64,000 bases of DNA from Apoda limacodes (GCA_946406115.1 OX291557.1:4930501-4994500), one strand, 5' to 3'. Shown: positions 34,193 to 45,880, counted from the first letter of the stretch. Notes: generated from the sequence alone by a model not told the origin. Translations and numbers: made by a program.

Positions 34193-34326
34193 AGAGATAA
34201 GGACACATAACCAAGCAAGCCGATTGTATTTTTATTAGTTTTATTATTGTTTTAGTTTTAAATTTCACTTAGCTTCTTCCTTTCATTAGATTTTTGATCA
34301 ATACCTATTTGTAATAACAAATTTTT

Positions 34327-34659
34327 GAAGTGAAAACTTCTTTAGCGGCGTTGTGCACTTTTTTTGATATGTGTAAAAAATGATAAACTCGCGTCAGGTC
34401 ACGTGTCCTAATCGCGGAAATTCGTAAGACGGAAACCGTAATGCCACGCCTATTATAATTTTTATTTTTAGTATTTGCGATTATGAGTAGTACAGGGAGG
34501 TTGGATATGGAATTTTAATTCTATGACAGATTGCGATGTCAAATATACTACGTCAAAAAAGTAAATAAACAAACATTATTATTTCTTGACAATGTCAATG
34601 ACATGTCTTGTGACATATTTGAGTGTTAAGCGCGAATCGTGTGTAAAGGTTTTCACTTC
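34327..34659. mobile_element. possible non-autonomous element with short inverted ends
   Basis: GAAGTGAAAACTT at 34327-34339 pairs with AGGTTTTCACTTC at 34647-34659 (12 of 13). GCGGCG and GCCGGC lie just beyond the arms. The interior (CTCGCGTCAGGTCACGTG, AATCGCGGAAATTCGTAAGA) looks like a known dispersed moth repeat, but I cannot name it. Confidence 0.4.
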
Positions 34660-34759
34660 TGCCGGCACTCCCGGAGTGCAACTCGTTTTTTTTTGTATTT
34701 GTTTTAACTAAGCGACCAGAGTGGAGGACGCTGGCGACTGTGACACAGTTTATACTAGT

Positions 34760-34835
34760 ACAGTCGTCAACGCTAACATTCTTACAATGTGTAACAGTTT
34801 TTGTGACAAATAAATTATTCTTATTCTTATTAATT
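34760..34835 (+). repeat. possible LINE 3' terminus with (TTATTC)n tail
   Basis: GTGACAAATAAATTATTCTT followed by further TTATTC units looks like a retroelement end. No coding part is attached. Confidence 0.35.
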
Positions 34836-36921
34836 AATTAAAAAAATCAATTACCATTACCTCAATGAATATTGATATTTAAATAGACAGGGCAAACTAA
34901 AACTTGAATTTAATGTGTTGATACGCCATTAAATTTGTCATATGGTATTAGAATATTTTAGGAGCATTTGTTAAGTACGCAATATAAATGTGAGATTCTA
35001 TATCGTGCGTGCAATATTGGATGTTTGCCAAATGTGGTAATTCTGTGTAAAATTTCAAGTGTTTACTTCATTCAGTTAGCTACATGTCATAATCTGTTTT
35101 CAGAAAACACCGATTTCTGAAGATACAAAGACCTCAAGGTACAGTTTATGATGAATGTGATAAATAAAGAGAATCGTTGCATTCCATCATGCAGAACATT
35201 TTATATCTTATTAAAAAATCATAAAATTTAAAGGAAAACTTTGATTCTAAGTTTTTTTTGGATAAAACCGTATACAATACCACCATATTTATTATGGTTC
35301 TATATGCATATGTGTTATACATGTGTAACATTAAAATTATGTTTTCTTCTTTTTTCCTATTCTATCCAAACAATAAAATTGTTATTCTATAGTAATGTAT
35401 TTATTTACTTTGCTGTAGGTACATTTTAGGTGATGCGCAAAAAAAGAAGTTTAAATAACTTTACTAAGTTTTGAAAAATATATTGGTTTATTGGTAACCC
35501 GCCGTTAAGCCGCTAATCGGTGTAGGATTTCAACGGCAACTTTTCAATTGTAGAAAAAAACCGACTCAAACTTGACTTTTTTAAAGCCACGCCAAATTTT
35601 ATCTTAATCGGTACAGCGGTTTAAGCGTGAAGACAGAAAGAGTTACTTATTAGTATGGATGGATTCAAAAACGTCGCGTCTTATCTTATCAATACCTATT
35701 TACACAAGTTTGCCCTTGACATTTTAGCCCCTACTGCGACATCACGGAACCGATAATCGACTACGGGGTAGGAAGGGGCTGATGAAACGACAAAGGGTGG
35801 TACACCTCCAAGTTTTCAGTTCAGTGAACTGAACTCAGATCGGTCTGTGGTCGGAACTGGGTGACTAATACAAATGAGCTTTAAACAGAATTTCTAGCCG
35901 CTTTATTGATGAGCAGTTTTGCAGACGGATATTAGTATAGACTGTATACTTTGATAAAAACCGAAAAAGCTCACGTAAATCGTGAGGAAAAACTGTTTGT
36001 CAGCCTATATGGTTTGTCGAAATACCTAGCAATTGTACCCTGAATGGATTACTTATTGTTTCGTTAATAAGTAGGTACCTACCTAAAAAGCCTACGGAAA
36101 TCGCGAGGAAAATCTGTCTATCAGACAATGGAAGTCCCTTGTGGATTGTCAAAATACCTAGAAAATAACATAGTAAGTAGCTAGCTCCTACTACCTACCA
36201 ATATGCATGTTTCTGACTGCCATTACGTGATAAAACGAAGGAGAATTTTGCCATCTACGCATACGATGCAGTAAGCACATTCGCCTAATTATTTAGTCAG
36301 TTATCAAAAACTGTAGGGTAAGTTTCAAAGTGATTTGTTAGAAACTAGAGTAAAGGATGAAACAAAATAACTCCAATAAATGTTCAATTAGTTTACATCT
36401 ACCGTTTTGAGTAACTTTTTTATTGAACATTAAATATTGTTGGAGCAAATGTAAGAAAGACATTGTTATAATGTAACAAGAAAACAAAGCATAATTTTTT
36501 AATCAATGTGTGACATGCACATGGTTTGCTTTCGCTTCGAAAACTTAATATTTTTTATGGTTATGTTAAAATAAAAAAGCATTTAAACAATGCTATCTTA
36601 TTTAAATATGTACCATACCAGAAAGAAGAGAAGTTTTACGTTTTTTTTTGTTTTAATGACATATTTTTAAACAAAGAACAAAAAGAATAAAAAAAAAAAA
36701 AAAACACTTCTGTAAGTGTAATTACAGTTTTTCTAGGTAGGCACAAGCTTCTTTTGATGTGTGTATGTGAACATCTTAATTAAATTATCTCTGCGTTTAT
36801 TACGTGTGCACACCTACTTACATTTTGTCATAAAATAAATACAAGCTTTGGAATATCTCGACGTACCTATATCGTGTGTGTATAGCTACATTATTTCATA
36901 AAACAAATTCAATTATTACAA
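34836..36921. other. no gene; scattered repeat remnants
   Basis: Around 35560-35650 a segment (CCACGCCAAATTTTATCTTA, then AATCGGTACAGCGGTTTAAG) matches the common 'aatcggttcagcggtt' moth repeat. A diverged direct duplication sits at 35964-36029 and 36085-36161. A 19-base palindrome lies at 35815-35833. No exon is supported. Confidence 0.5.
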
Positions 36922-37180
36922 TATCCCGAAGTATACCGTGTGTAAATAAATAATCGTTGCAGTATCCCGACCTATAAATTGTGTGGATAAATAATCATTG
37001 TAATATCCCGACGTATACCGTGCGTGGATAAAAAATCGTTGCAATATGCCGACGTATAGCGTGTGTGGATAAATAATCGTTGCAATATTCCAACGTATAG
37101 AGTGTGTGGATAAATAATCGTTGCAATATTCCGACGTATAGCGTGTGTGGATAAAACTCGTTGCAATATTACGACGTATA
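36922..37180. repeat. 41-bp minisatellite, six units and a partial
   Basis: Units start at 36922, 36963, 37004, 37045, 37086, 37127 and 37167 (the sixth is 40 bp). Core: CGACGTATAGCGTGTGTGGA then TAAATAATCGTTGCAATAT. More diverged, longer relatives with TTTTGTCATAAAATAAA inserted lie on both sides (about 36800-36921 and 37181-37290). Since 41 is not a multiple of three, the 91-codon minus frame is incidental. Confidence 0.93.
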
Positions 37181-37290
37181 ATCGATAGATACTATCACTT
37201 TGATATCGAGACTTATATTGTGTTGGATACCTACTAGATTTTGTCATAAAATAAACACTATTATTGAAAATATCCCGAGACGATTATCGT

Positions 37291-37859
37291 GTATGGTTGG
37301 TTATGATGAAACAAGCACACCAACATTAATTTTATGACGTGGGTATGTGTGAAAAATATACGAATACCAACTTACCTATAAATTTGTACCACTATTACAA
37401 ATGAAATCCCATGCTGAGTTGCCATACCTTTACAACTCATGGAAACAGCTAACGAAAACCTACATGTTGCAGCTATCGACCCAACACAAAATAAATTGTT
37501 TTCAGACAATTTACACACTATGTATAGCAACACGATTTTTTTATATTATTTGATTAACGGCTTGCATATCTAAAGGTAATAAAGTTACTTTTAAAGTTTA
37601 TTTTACGTACTTTGTACGAAAGCGCCTCAATTAAATCTTAAGATTAACTTAGCACAAACTTTGCAAAACATTAGGAAGCAGAAACACATTTAAATATACA
37701 ACTGTTTCTAGACAATTGGTAAATTACCTAATTAGCCGTTTATCGCCGTAAACATTTTTCTATTATAAGTTAACAATAGTAAGAAATACTCAAATACATA
37801 AGATACATTATTTAGTTCTAACACTTCCGTCTTCCTGCGGTAAACTCAGTAGGCCACAG
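37291..37859. other. no gene seen
   Basis: AT-rich and unremarkable. Confidence 0.45.
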
Positions 37860-38050
37860 TATGTACAGCTGATTGATCACGACGTCGTCAATTTTGTCGG
37901 GCTTTGAACTAAGGGGGAAACCTGGAACAACAGCAGCCAAGCCCCCGGTCAGTGCCACCACAGCGACGCTGCGGCCGCCGCCTTTGCACCGTGCTGCCGA
38001 TGGTGCTGTGGTACCCACAAGTACAACAACTCTAAGCTATTTACATCACA
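37860..38050. other. GC-rich block, possible exon or promoter
   Basis: About 120 bp at 37915-38030 is strongly GC-rich (GCTGCGGCCGCCGCC) in AT-rich surroundings. It is open in a minus frame of 66 codons (containing SSKPDKIDDVVINQLYILW) and a plus frame of 76 codons. It could be an exon of an unknown gene on either strand, or a CpG-containing promoter. I recognise no protein family. Confidence 0.3.
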
Positions 38051-38109
38051 GGTTATGTACCATTATCTATAAATTTTCGCTTTACAATCTTAAGATGTTT
38101 TAAAGAGTG

Positions 38110-39010
38110 GCTTCATATAACAAATACCGTTTTACTGTGAATCATGTCATATAGTAACAGCTTAAAACAAGTGGAAAGGATACTGAATTGTTACAATCAG
38201 GTTTGAACTCTGCTTGGACCCCGTGCTCATAACAATTTGCAACACATACATCAATACTACCTAAGTCTAATGGAAAGTGTTGATTTAATTAAAAAAAAAA
38301 CATTAATTTCATTTACTTGCTGTGTCTCACTTGCGAAGCGCCTTCTTCCGTGGGAACTAAGAGATAAAAAGTAAATAATAATATCACTCTTATATACAAA
38401 TGCAACATTGTGTATGAATTTTAAGTCACTCTATTGACAAATTTTCGAATTCCGCGGACACAAACAAACGGGATATGATTTTTTATTTATACGTAAGGAT
38501 GTCGAACATTTTAAGAAATTTTGTGGCTCCCTTTAAATTGATTGATAAAATCAGATATATAATGTACTTTATGGTTATATGGCAACTCTAGACATACAGG
38601 AGACCATCTTTATTGTGTCAATTGCTTAAAGCGACAAGATCTCGCAATGATAAACAATCAACTTTTTGAATTTAGTAATATGGTATGGTAATACGTCTAC
38701 ACCCTATGATTTTATGAAAACTTGTACTCTAAAAGTTCCATTTAACTTAAAAGTTAATTTTTAGATGTTTATTCTTATACATCGCCATTTCAATTATACT
38801 GTATCTAAATTACGCAGAACCACAGGATCATTGTTATTTATATTAAGACAAGTTACCTATTAAAAAATCCAAAAAATACACAACCAGGCAATTTGCCTGA
38901 TTTGAAGTTATGCCCACGTTCGCAAACAATTCACAATAATTCAAGTTTAAATGCATGGTGCGAATTTTGCAAAAAACAAAAAATGTCTTAATTTCTATTA
39001 ATAATCATCC
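38110..39010. other. no gene seen
   Basis: AT-rich; no recognised repeat or exon. Confidence 0.45.
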
Positions 39011-39012
39011 AC

Positions 39013-39320
39013 CTTTTTTTTTTTTTTTTTATACCACTAAGGTGGCAAACAAGCCTACGGTCCGCCTGATGGTAAGCGGTCACCGTAGCCTATGGACGCT
39101 TGCAACACTAGGGGCATCACTCGCGCGTTGCCGACCCTTCAGAAATCTGATAACTTCTTTTTTGAAGAACCCCATACTGTAGAACCCATAAAACCTCAAA
39201 ACCACTTAGCACTTTCAATCATTTTAGGAAAAAGATTTACTACAGCAAGTTCCTTAAGGGTTCTTACAGACTTCGGCCACCTAAACCTAAGTACGATTTC
39301 AAATGAAACCTTTTATTCGT
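39013..39320 (-). mobile_element. poly-A-tailed retroposon, copy A
   Basis: On the minus strand the element ends GGCTTGTTTGCCACCTTAGT then a long A run (T-run 39010-39031 on the plus strand). ACCGCTTACCATCAGGCGGA and GCAACGCGCGAGTGATGCCC lie before it. A second copy is at 62965-63190. This ending is widespread in moth genomes. Overlapping frames of about 75 codons are not genes. Confidence 0.75.
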
Positions 39321-39975
39321 ATTGAATCATCTATCACATAATTTCCCATATGAAAATGAAAATTTACTTAATTTATCAATCATCAGCATCAGCTTAATAA
39401 GAGTCTCATGGGAGAATCTCAATAATGAGAGAACCTTAGTAAGATATCTCGATCTAGGATTTCACCATTTATTCAGGGATCTCCTGAGATATATCAAGCT
39501 CTAGCAGTAGAATCATACATCGATAAAAGTCTGATAAAAATCATTTGCTGATTAGCGTTAGAAAACCTTAGAAGAAAGTTGGCTAACAAGTATTAGGTCA
39601 TTGGACAAAGGTTTAAGCTTAAGGCTAGTGGTACAGATTTAGGTATATTTGGAGTGCACACGCACAGTACCCGACATGCTTCAACAACAGCTACTAATTA
39701 TTCAGAGTCAATATTTAAGTTAAATTAGATTAAACTAGATCGTTTATTGATAATAAATGCTCCTATGTGAAGAAGATGATAAGTGATACTTTGTTTCAGT
39801 AGGTACTTCATTTAAGTCCTAGTTCTAAAGTTTATAAATATTTAGTAAAAATTATACTACTTACCTCAAATTATAAAGACAAATTGCTATAAGTATTTTT
39901 TGCCTTCTCGCAACATATAAGTGTGTTAATTAATTAAATTTTTATTTATTTTATTTCTTACTTAACTCTAAACAT

Positions 39976-40320
39976 CTGCAAGTAAATAAGTAATCGTCTT
40001 CGGTTAAGGTGTAAAGTATAATTGAGAATTAAACGAACTTACATTGTGAAGTTCAATTCCAATTATACGAACACCGAAACCGAAAACGATTACTTCGATC
40101 CCACCCTGCCCCGGTCGACTACATACCCGAAAAATAAATAAACTCTAAAATAATGGCGCTCCCGTCCGGCGCCCGGGAGGGAAAGAGAAGGGAGATATTG
40201 CTTCTTTTATTAGGACTAGGTCTGTAAACGTGTGACTAAGACAGCATCATCTCGTGTACTGCTGCAAGTAAATAAGTATTTGTCTTCGGTTTCGATGTTC
40301 GTATAATTCGTTTTATTCTC
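39976..40320. mobile_element. composite repeat with 40-bp inverted arms and a third, direct arm
   Basis: AAGTAATCGTCTTCGGTTAA... (39988-40027) is mirrored by ...CCGAAAACGATTACTT (40057-40095), about 40 bp with few mismatches. After a GC-rich middle (GGCGCTCCCGTCCGGCGCCC near 40152), CTGCAAGTAAATAAGTA recurs directly at 40262, 286 bp after its first occurrence at 39976. This could be a foldback element or a partial tandem repeat of a 286-bp unit. Confidence 0.65.
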
Positions 40321-40399
40321 AAATATGAGTGCATTATTATTATTTTATTAAATTTATTCTCTATTTCAATTTTGAAATACAAATATCTGCATTTCTCCA

Positions 40400-40630
40400 A
40401 TTATAATAAATTAACAATAAAAATATAATATACATTACATTACGAGTTCAAATACTTATATTATGGTTTCTAGTAAAAGCAAACATATTGTACATAGAAA
40501 GTACTCAGACTCAAGGTAAACACAAATAATCATCCCATAAATGTTTGTCCTGTGCGGGGATCGAACCCCCGCTTCACTGATCCGAAGGTAGTATTACTCC
40601 CAAGCCTAACTGAGCCACGACGGAAGTCCT
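40400..40630 (-). mobile_element. tRNA-derived SINE
   Basis: Minus strand: a tRNA-like head with box A (GTGGCTCAGTTAGGC) and box B (GGTTCGATCCC, 40567-40557), followed by a body with CTTGAGTCTGAGTACTTTCT. This body is shared with copies at 42545, 44950, 48700 and 56655. The head is the best preserved of the set. Confidence 0.85.
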
Positions 40631-40984
40631 AATTTCAAAATCAAAATTAATCAAAACCTGAAGGAAGGAAACAATATTATAGCAATTCTAATGAGATAGT
40701 TACACTCTGGATGATGAGACAAGCAGTCTGATGTGAGTTTTTGTGGCCTGCATAAAAAACTCATAAGCAGCAACCAAAATTTCAAACGTAGTTATTTACA
40801 ACTCCTAGTGACTTATAAAGTCCTAGTACATCAGTCTTATAAGCACACAAAATCTTCATAGAAGTAAGAAATACAATATGAATATGCATACAAAGAAATA
40901 ATCTTTCTTTGTTTATGACTTCCTGAAGGTCGGAGTCTTAGAAGAAAATATATTATACATGCCATATCTATGGCTATATCATGA

Positions 40985-41143
40985 ATATAAATAAATACTT
41001 TCATAGCAAAGATTAAGGTCAGACTTGTGCCTCGGTAGCTCAGTGGTAGAGCGCTTACACGGAATGGAAGGGTCGCAGGTTCAAGTCCTGGCTCGAGGTT
41101 AATTTTTTGACTGCATCTTTGCTATGAGAGTATTTATTTATAT
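40985..41143. repeat. near-perfect 29-bp inverted repeat enclosing a tRNA-like unit
   Basis: 40985-41013 and 41115-41143 are reverse complements at 28 of 29 positions (core ACTTTCATAGCAAAGAT). Weaker pairing continues outward (CTATG... on both sides) and inward to CCTCG/CGAGG. The 101-bp centre contains the tRNA-like sequence. Confidence 0.92.
41029..41108 (+). ncRNA. tRNA-like Pol III transcription unit
   Basis: Box A TAGCTCAGTGG (41036-41046) and box B GGTTCAAGTCC (41078-41088) are intact and 31 bases apart, and TTTTTT at 41103-41108 would stop Pol III. A D-arm (GCTC...GAGC) and a T-arm with one mismatch can be drawn. The acceptor pairs at six positions (TGCCTCG with CGAGGTT, one G-T). But the anticodon arm has a mismatch, the base before the putative anticodon is C not T, and the spacing after the acceptor is one base too long. 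So it is more likely a tRNA-derived element than a working tRNA. Confidence 0.5.
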
Positions 41144-41144
41144 T

Positions 41145-42544
41145 GATAAAACATAGTCATTTAAAACACTTATTTTTAATAAAACGCAGGAACAAGTAGT
41201 TTAGTAAACCATTCTATCTTATAACGTCATAAATTGGATAAATATGTGATCAAAAGTTGATCCAAAGTGCCTCGTATGAGCTATCTAATAATGGGCACAG
41301 ACGTAACTACTGTATAATATTAACATGAGTATTTCCGTAAAGCGATAAATATAAATTTGTGGGCGCGTGGGACCAACTTCTGAACATCTGATAGTACTTA
41401 TACCTTCCTTTTATTCTCAGAATTTTCTTTGTCCACTGCTGTATGTAGGCATTATTCTTTAATTTTTACACTGATTAGTTATGCGGAGTAGCTCTCAACG
41501 GTCACTTTCAATTCCACTGAAATTTTGCCCAGAATTAAACGACATACAGCAACTGTTTATGCCGATAAATAAACATTATTGATAAAAGTACTCATCACTG
41601 AATGTGATTGCAATGTAAATATTTAAGACCCGGAAGTCTTGACATAAAATTACAGGATTTACCCGCCACATGTCAGTATAACACAGCTATATTTATTGTC
41701 ACGTGCATGTTAGCCAAACAAACGACTACTGTGTTTTTCAAAATAAGTCAACATGAGCGTCAAATCGGTTATTATGTGTTTTTTTTTCAAAAACTAAGTA
41801 TTTTTCTTAGAATGTAGTAGGAGCGTTCACGAAAGATCTAGTTATCTAGCCGTTATTATAAACTTTAATGTTACACGTTAACGACAGGAGGTTAAAACCA
41901 AAGAAAACAGAAAATTATCGATCGATAGATAATAAATAAAGCGTCAGAAATTCCTTCAAAAAATATTAGTTCAATCATTTACAATTACTGCCGACAAAAT
42001 TTACGGCAAGTTAATGGCAAGATTCGTTCCTTGAAATCCTCGTAAAGAATCTAGCAACGCTATTCGGTCGGAAAACAATGCTCTTAAAAATTTACGGCAA
42101 GTATCTATATGACAAGGAGAATTTGTTATCAAATTGTACAGATTCCAGCAACGCTTTTAAGACAGATAATCAATTCTCTTAATTTTTGCATAATGAATAA
42201 AGCATGTGAACTTCCTTTTAAAAATAGAAGTACAGTTTATGTATTTTGTGGTAATAAATTTTACGGTGAGTGTGAGTACCTATAATATACGGCAATAATT
42301 ACGAACGGACAACGTAGGCGGTAGTGATTTTATACGGGTTCCTTCCTGTTTTCTTTTAAGGAACGGGAACCCCAAAAAAATATAAACGTTAATACTACAA
42401 TAATTCTTGTAATAACATTTTCCATGTATGTAAATAGTTTGTACGTCCAACAAGGAACTCTAAAATTCATTACCTTATGTAATTCACTACGTATGTATAT
42501 TTATTTATATAAAAAATCTTCGAAGAAGAGAAACGAGTCCATAA
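41145..42544. other. no gene; weak internal repeats
   Basis: AAAATTTACGGCAAGT occurs at about 41997 and 42086, each followed by a related AGCAACGCT stretch: a diverged tandem duplication of about 90 bp. No coding feature is supported. Confidence 0.45.
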
Positions 42545-42830
42545 CAGAATTTATGAGAATCTGCCGTAACAAGACTTGGAATTAAACAATAAAATGTCCC
42601 GACTGCTGAATCGAGGGGCGTGGGTTCGATTCCTACACAAAGACAAACATTTATTGATTGTGTTTGTCTTGAGTCTGAGTGTTTTCTATTTATAATATAA
42701 GTAGTAAAGTATGTATATATATGTATTTGTATCCGTTGTCTGGTATCCATAGTACAAGTTTTGCTTAGTTTGGGACCAGACGACGTTGTGTGTCATATCC
42801 AAAATATTTATTAGTAGTTATTATTATTAT
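42545..42830 (+). mobile_element. tRNA-derived SINE
   Basis: Box B GGTTCGATTCC at 42623-42633, then CTTGAGTCTGAGTGTTTTCT, CCGTTGTCTGGTATCCATAG, TACAAGTTTTGCTTAGTTTG and a 3' end CCAAAATATTTATTA with TTATTATTAT. The most complete 3' half of the family in this window. The minus frame here (81 codons) is a shadow. Confidence 0.88.
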
Positions 42831-42839
42831 ATCTACATC

Positions 42840-43000
42840 TAGATAAATTCTGGTAAAGCTATTCCTGTAGGTAGGAAATTTTAATTTTTTTCTAGAATAT
42901 AATAACGTGTTGCATTCCAAATTTTAGTTAAATCAGTTTAGTTATTATGTGGCGTGATAGCGTAACAAACGTACTGACACACAAAATTTCCCATTCATTA
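42840..43000 (+). repeat. remnant of the 'aaatcggtt...gcgtgatag' moth repeat
   Basis: AAATTTTAGTTAAATCAGTT then TGTGGCGTGATAGCGTAACA and CTGACACACAAA follow the order of a repeat common in Lepidoptera, which usually ends in GACAGACAGAC. Confidence 0.5.
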
Positions 43001-44949
43001 TCTTTAATTCTTCAATTACAAGAAGGAAAATATGATAAATATTAAAAGAGTTCTTATCTTCTTTCTTTTGACCGCTAGTATTGTTATATATTTACCAAAA
43101 GAACTCAGAAAGAAGTCTGCATCAAAATAAATAATTCTCTTTGTAATTTAAAGACGTTCGAAGTTCCGTGTGACGTTTTCGTTTCCTTGAACAAGGATCA
43201 AAGAAAGTCTAAATCAGTTTCCTTTGAAAAGTTAAATGCTTTTACATAAATATTATGTATATATGAACCTAGGAACCTGGGTGCTTCTTAAACCTACTAA
43301 ATTTTTCATAGTCTAAAAATTTTGTTCAATTCAAAGCTCAATACAAAATCTCTCCGCGTGGCATTTACAGAAGTGTTTACTTATGTACTTATTTTTTTTT
43401 AAACAGCAAACTATGTTTAGTGGAGACCGTACAAAAGTAACGGCGGCGGGGGGTCGAAAGTAACAAACGCTCTGTAGATTTGTTTAATGGTCTAATTACT
43501 GCCTGCAGCCATTAACGGTTAGTTTATAACACTTCCCATGCCTGCGATCGGTTTCCACGCGTATCTTGGGTTTGTGTGTTGTATTAAAAGACGAAATGTG
43601 ATTTTACGCCCTAAAAGTACGATTTTTTACTTTTATTAACTTAGTGTTTACGTAGGGTTCAGATTTGTATATCTTTGTGGCTATTTTTTTTTGTTTCTCC
43701 ATTACTTGTGGTTTGTACATGATTATAATTGTTTTATGTAAAGCAAATTAGGTTTTTAGGTTATTACAAGATTATTTACAAATAACTGAGTGGGTATAAA
43801 AGTAACATTACACCACGGAGATAAAATTAACTTGCTTTTTATGTAAACACTTACATAACTTTTTTGTTTTCTAAGATTAAGATAAGCGAAGAATTGAGAT
43901 GCTGTCTATAAAAAAGTCGCCATTGGCAATTTTGATAAAAAAAGTTATAGTACTAGTAAGAAAATGAATGATGTGAATGTGAGCCATATCACATTAATCA
44001 TATTTATCAAACTATTTGCTGTTACTACTTGTACTGGTATTTTTAATAATAACTCTTGATTGATAATTAGATCATATAGCCCAAATAAAATGGCCCAAGT
44101 AACTGTTTAGACCGACAAGGATATCCTGGGTGCACGAAACTTAGAACACTTGTAGAAAGATATCGAGAAGGGGGGGCAACGTTTAACAGTTTAACAAGCT
44201 GAGATGATGATGAAGCGAAGAGTGGATGTGAGAGATGTCTTACAAAAAATATTGTTTTTTTTGTTACGTGTGAGTAAAAATTTTTATTTTGTGCATATCA
44301 CAATCATTAATAAAAACAAACAATTTGTTCATCTTTCAATCTTTATTTCAAAATTAGTTTTATTGCTTCTCTACCAAATGCGCAGTATATGTTACAATGT
44401 TATTTCAGACCCGTGGTGTGTTACTTTCAACCTGACCCTGAAGACAAAGCCAAACACAAATGACTAAGCAAAGACAAAGTAACAAATGACTAAGCATTTT
44501 TAAACTTCTGTAGCTCTTTAAAAACAATTAATATCATTGTTAAGAATATCTGTTTTTGTAAAGCATAGACGAAAATTATATGTGGCTATGTCAATTTAAC
44601 CATACGGATATTAGACTAACCAAAATCAAGCGAAATGTGTAAAGTGTTACTATTGTACTCGGTCTCGCCTACCTTTCAACAATTCAATAATATAATAATT
44701 CTAGCAACAAAAAATATTTCTGGACAAATACACCCAAGTAGTCTATACTGTAGTCCTTTATTACCAATAAAGATACGAAAAGAATTAAGCTAACTGGGTT
44801 CTTAAAATTTTGAAGATAGAAGCTGTATATTCTAGTTCTTACCACAGCCATTATGTCCATACATGTAGAGACAGAGGTATAGTGTGCGGCGAGAGGGAGG
44901 GCGAGCACACGCGACTACCATAATATAGTTACAAATATTATCGGCTCCG
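43001..44949. other. no gene seen
   Basis: AT-rich. A GGCGGCGGGGGG tract near 43441 is the only GC-rich spot. Frames at 44204-44467 and 44684-44908 show no motifs. Confidence 0.45.
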
Positions 44950-45100
44950 TGGCTCGTGGGTAATGAACCGACTGCCGAATTGAGGCGCGTGGGTTCGATT
45001 CCCGCATACAAAAAAGAATCATGTGATGAACATTTGTCCATCTAGATTGGATATTTTGTATGTATTAAAATGTACTCAATGTATAAAATACCTATTTATT
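44950..45100 (+). mobile_element. tRNA-derived SINE, 3'-shortened
   Basis: Head with GTGGCTCGTGGGTAATG and box B GGTTCGATTCC (44992-45002), then GTGATGAACATTTGTCC. The usual TCTGGTATCC and GCTTTGCTTAG block is missing. Confidence 0.8.
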
Positions 45101-45411
45101 CATATGGCTAGTTGGGTGCTGTCCAGCCAGTCGTAATGTTGTCGCGGCGCCGTGACTGTCTCGACATTGTCGGATTTATCAAAGGCAATTAATGTTTCAG
45201 CTGTGGTATGACCATTTGTTGTTATAGCAGATCAATCAACAAAGCCGAGTATGAATAACAAGTCATATTTTTTTGAATTTCAATCGCAAAATATAACAAG
45301 TTTTCGACAGAATAACATGGACAAATTATGCACCACTTTCAGTTATCACTTATCTCTAAAGCGATCTATTTTAAACCAGCTCATTTATTCTGAAACCCTT
45401 TTACGTAAAAC

Positions 45412-45710
45412 AAACAAACCTATTTACTGTTTAATTTATACAAAAAAGGAAAATCTCCAAACGAGTATGTAACAATGAAAATTACGTCGGCTTCGTACTG
45501 AACTGAACCGAACTGTACGCTTTAGAAATGTTAATAACAGAAATTCTGTAATCCGGTTATAATACACAGTGTTATATGAACTTGAATGCTTTAAAATTTA
45601 AATGTCGTTTCATATACAGGTTGAGGTGGTTTATTTCGAACAGTGTTCGCGCACAATTTATGTTTTGTTATTCTTTTGTGTTACATAAATTCAACAAGTC
45701 TTAGAACTGA
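45412..45710 (+). repeat. dispersed repeat, long copy
   Basis: Shares three blocks in order with 26905-27085 but has about 115 bp more (45541-45655) between AATAACAG and TTTATGTTTTG. The two copies show that one suffered a deletion or the other an insertion. Confidence 0.75.
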
Positions 45711-45819
45711 TGAAGGTTTTAGTTAACTCTTTGAGATAAAATAAAGATAGGTAACCTTTTTAAAATTAGCTTAGTTTCTTATTTTAGAAATAACCGGTAG
45801 AAGATCAGATAAAATTAAA

Positions 45820-45880
45820 ATACTAGCTTTTGCCAGCGGCTCCGCTCGTCCTTAATTTGGTTATTGGCGTGGGATACTTA
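45820..45880 (+). repeat. short copy of the 'actagct-ttgcc' repeat
   Basis: ATACTAGCTTTTGCCAGCGG followed by CTCCGCTCG matches the start of a very common moth repeat. A relative, AACTAGCTGCCCCGC, occurs in each unit of the 1339-bp array. Confidence 0.5.

Larger units (their letters stand above)
30620..34200 (+). mobile_element. CR1/Jockey-like LINE, internally deleted and mutated
   Basis: In order: a GC-richer 5' UTR (about 30620-30826), ORF1 with an FP-type domain, ORF2 endonuclease, a jump straight into reverse transcriptase, the C-terminal region, 3' UTR, and a CA-rich tail. Both ORFs are broken, so this copy cannot move by itself. Start and end are approximate; no target duplication was identified. 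Confidence 0.9.

Noticed and set aside
36972..37247. 91-codon minus frame with repeated HTRYTSAYCND-like segments
   Set aside because: The 41-bp unit shifts frame every copy, so the frame reads the same DNA in different phases.
41029..41100. A functional tRNA gene
   Set aside because: Anticodon arm mismatch, no T before the anticodon, a weak T-stem pair and wrong spacing after the acceptor; kept as tRNA-like only.
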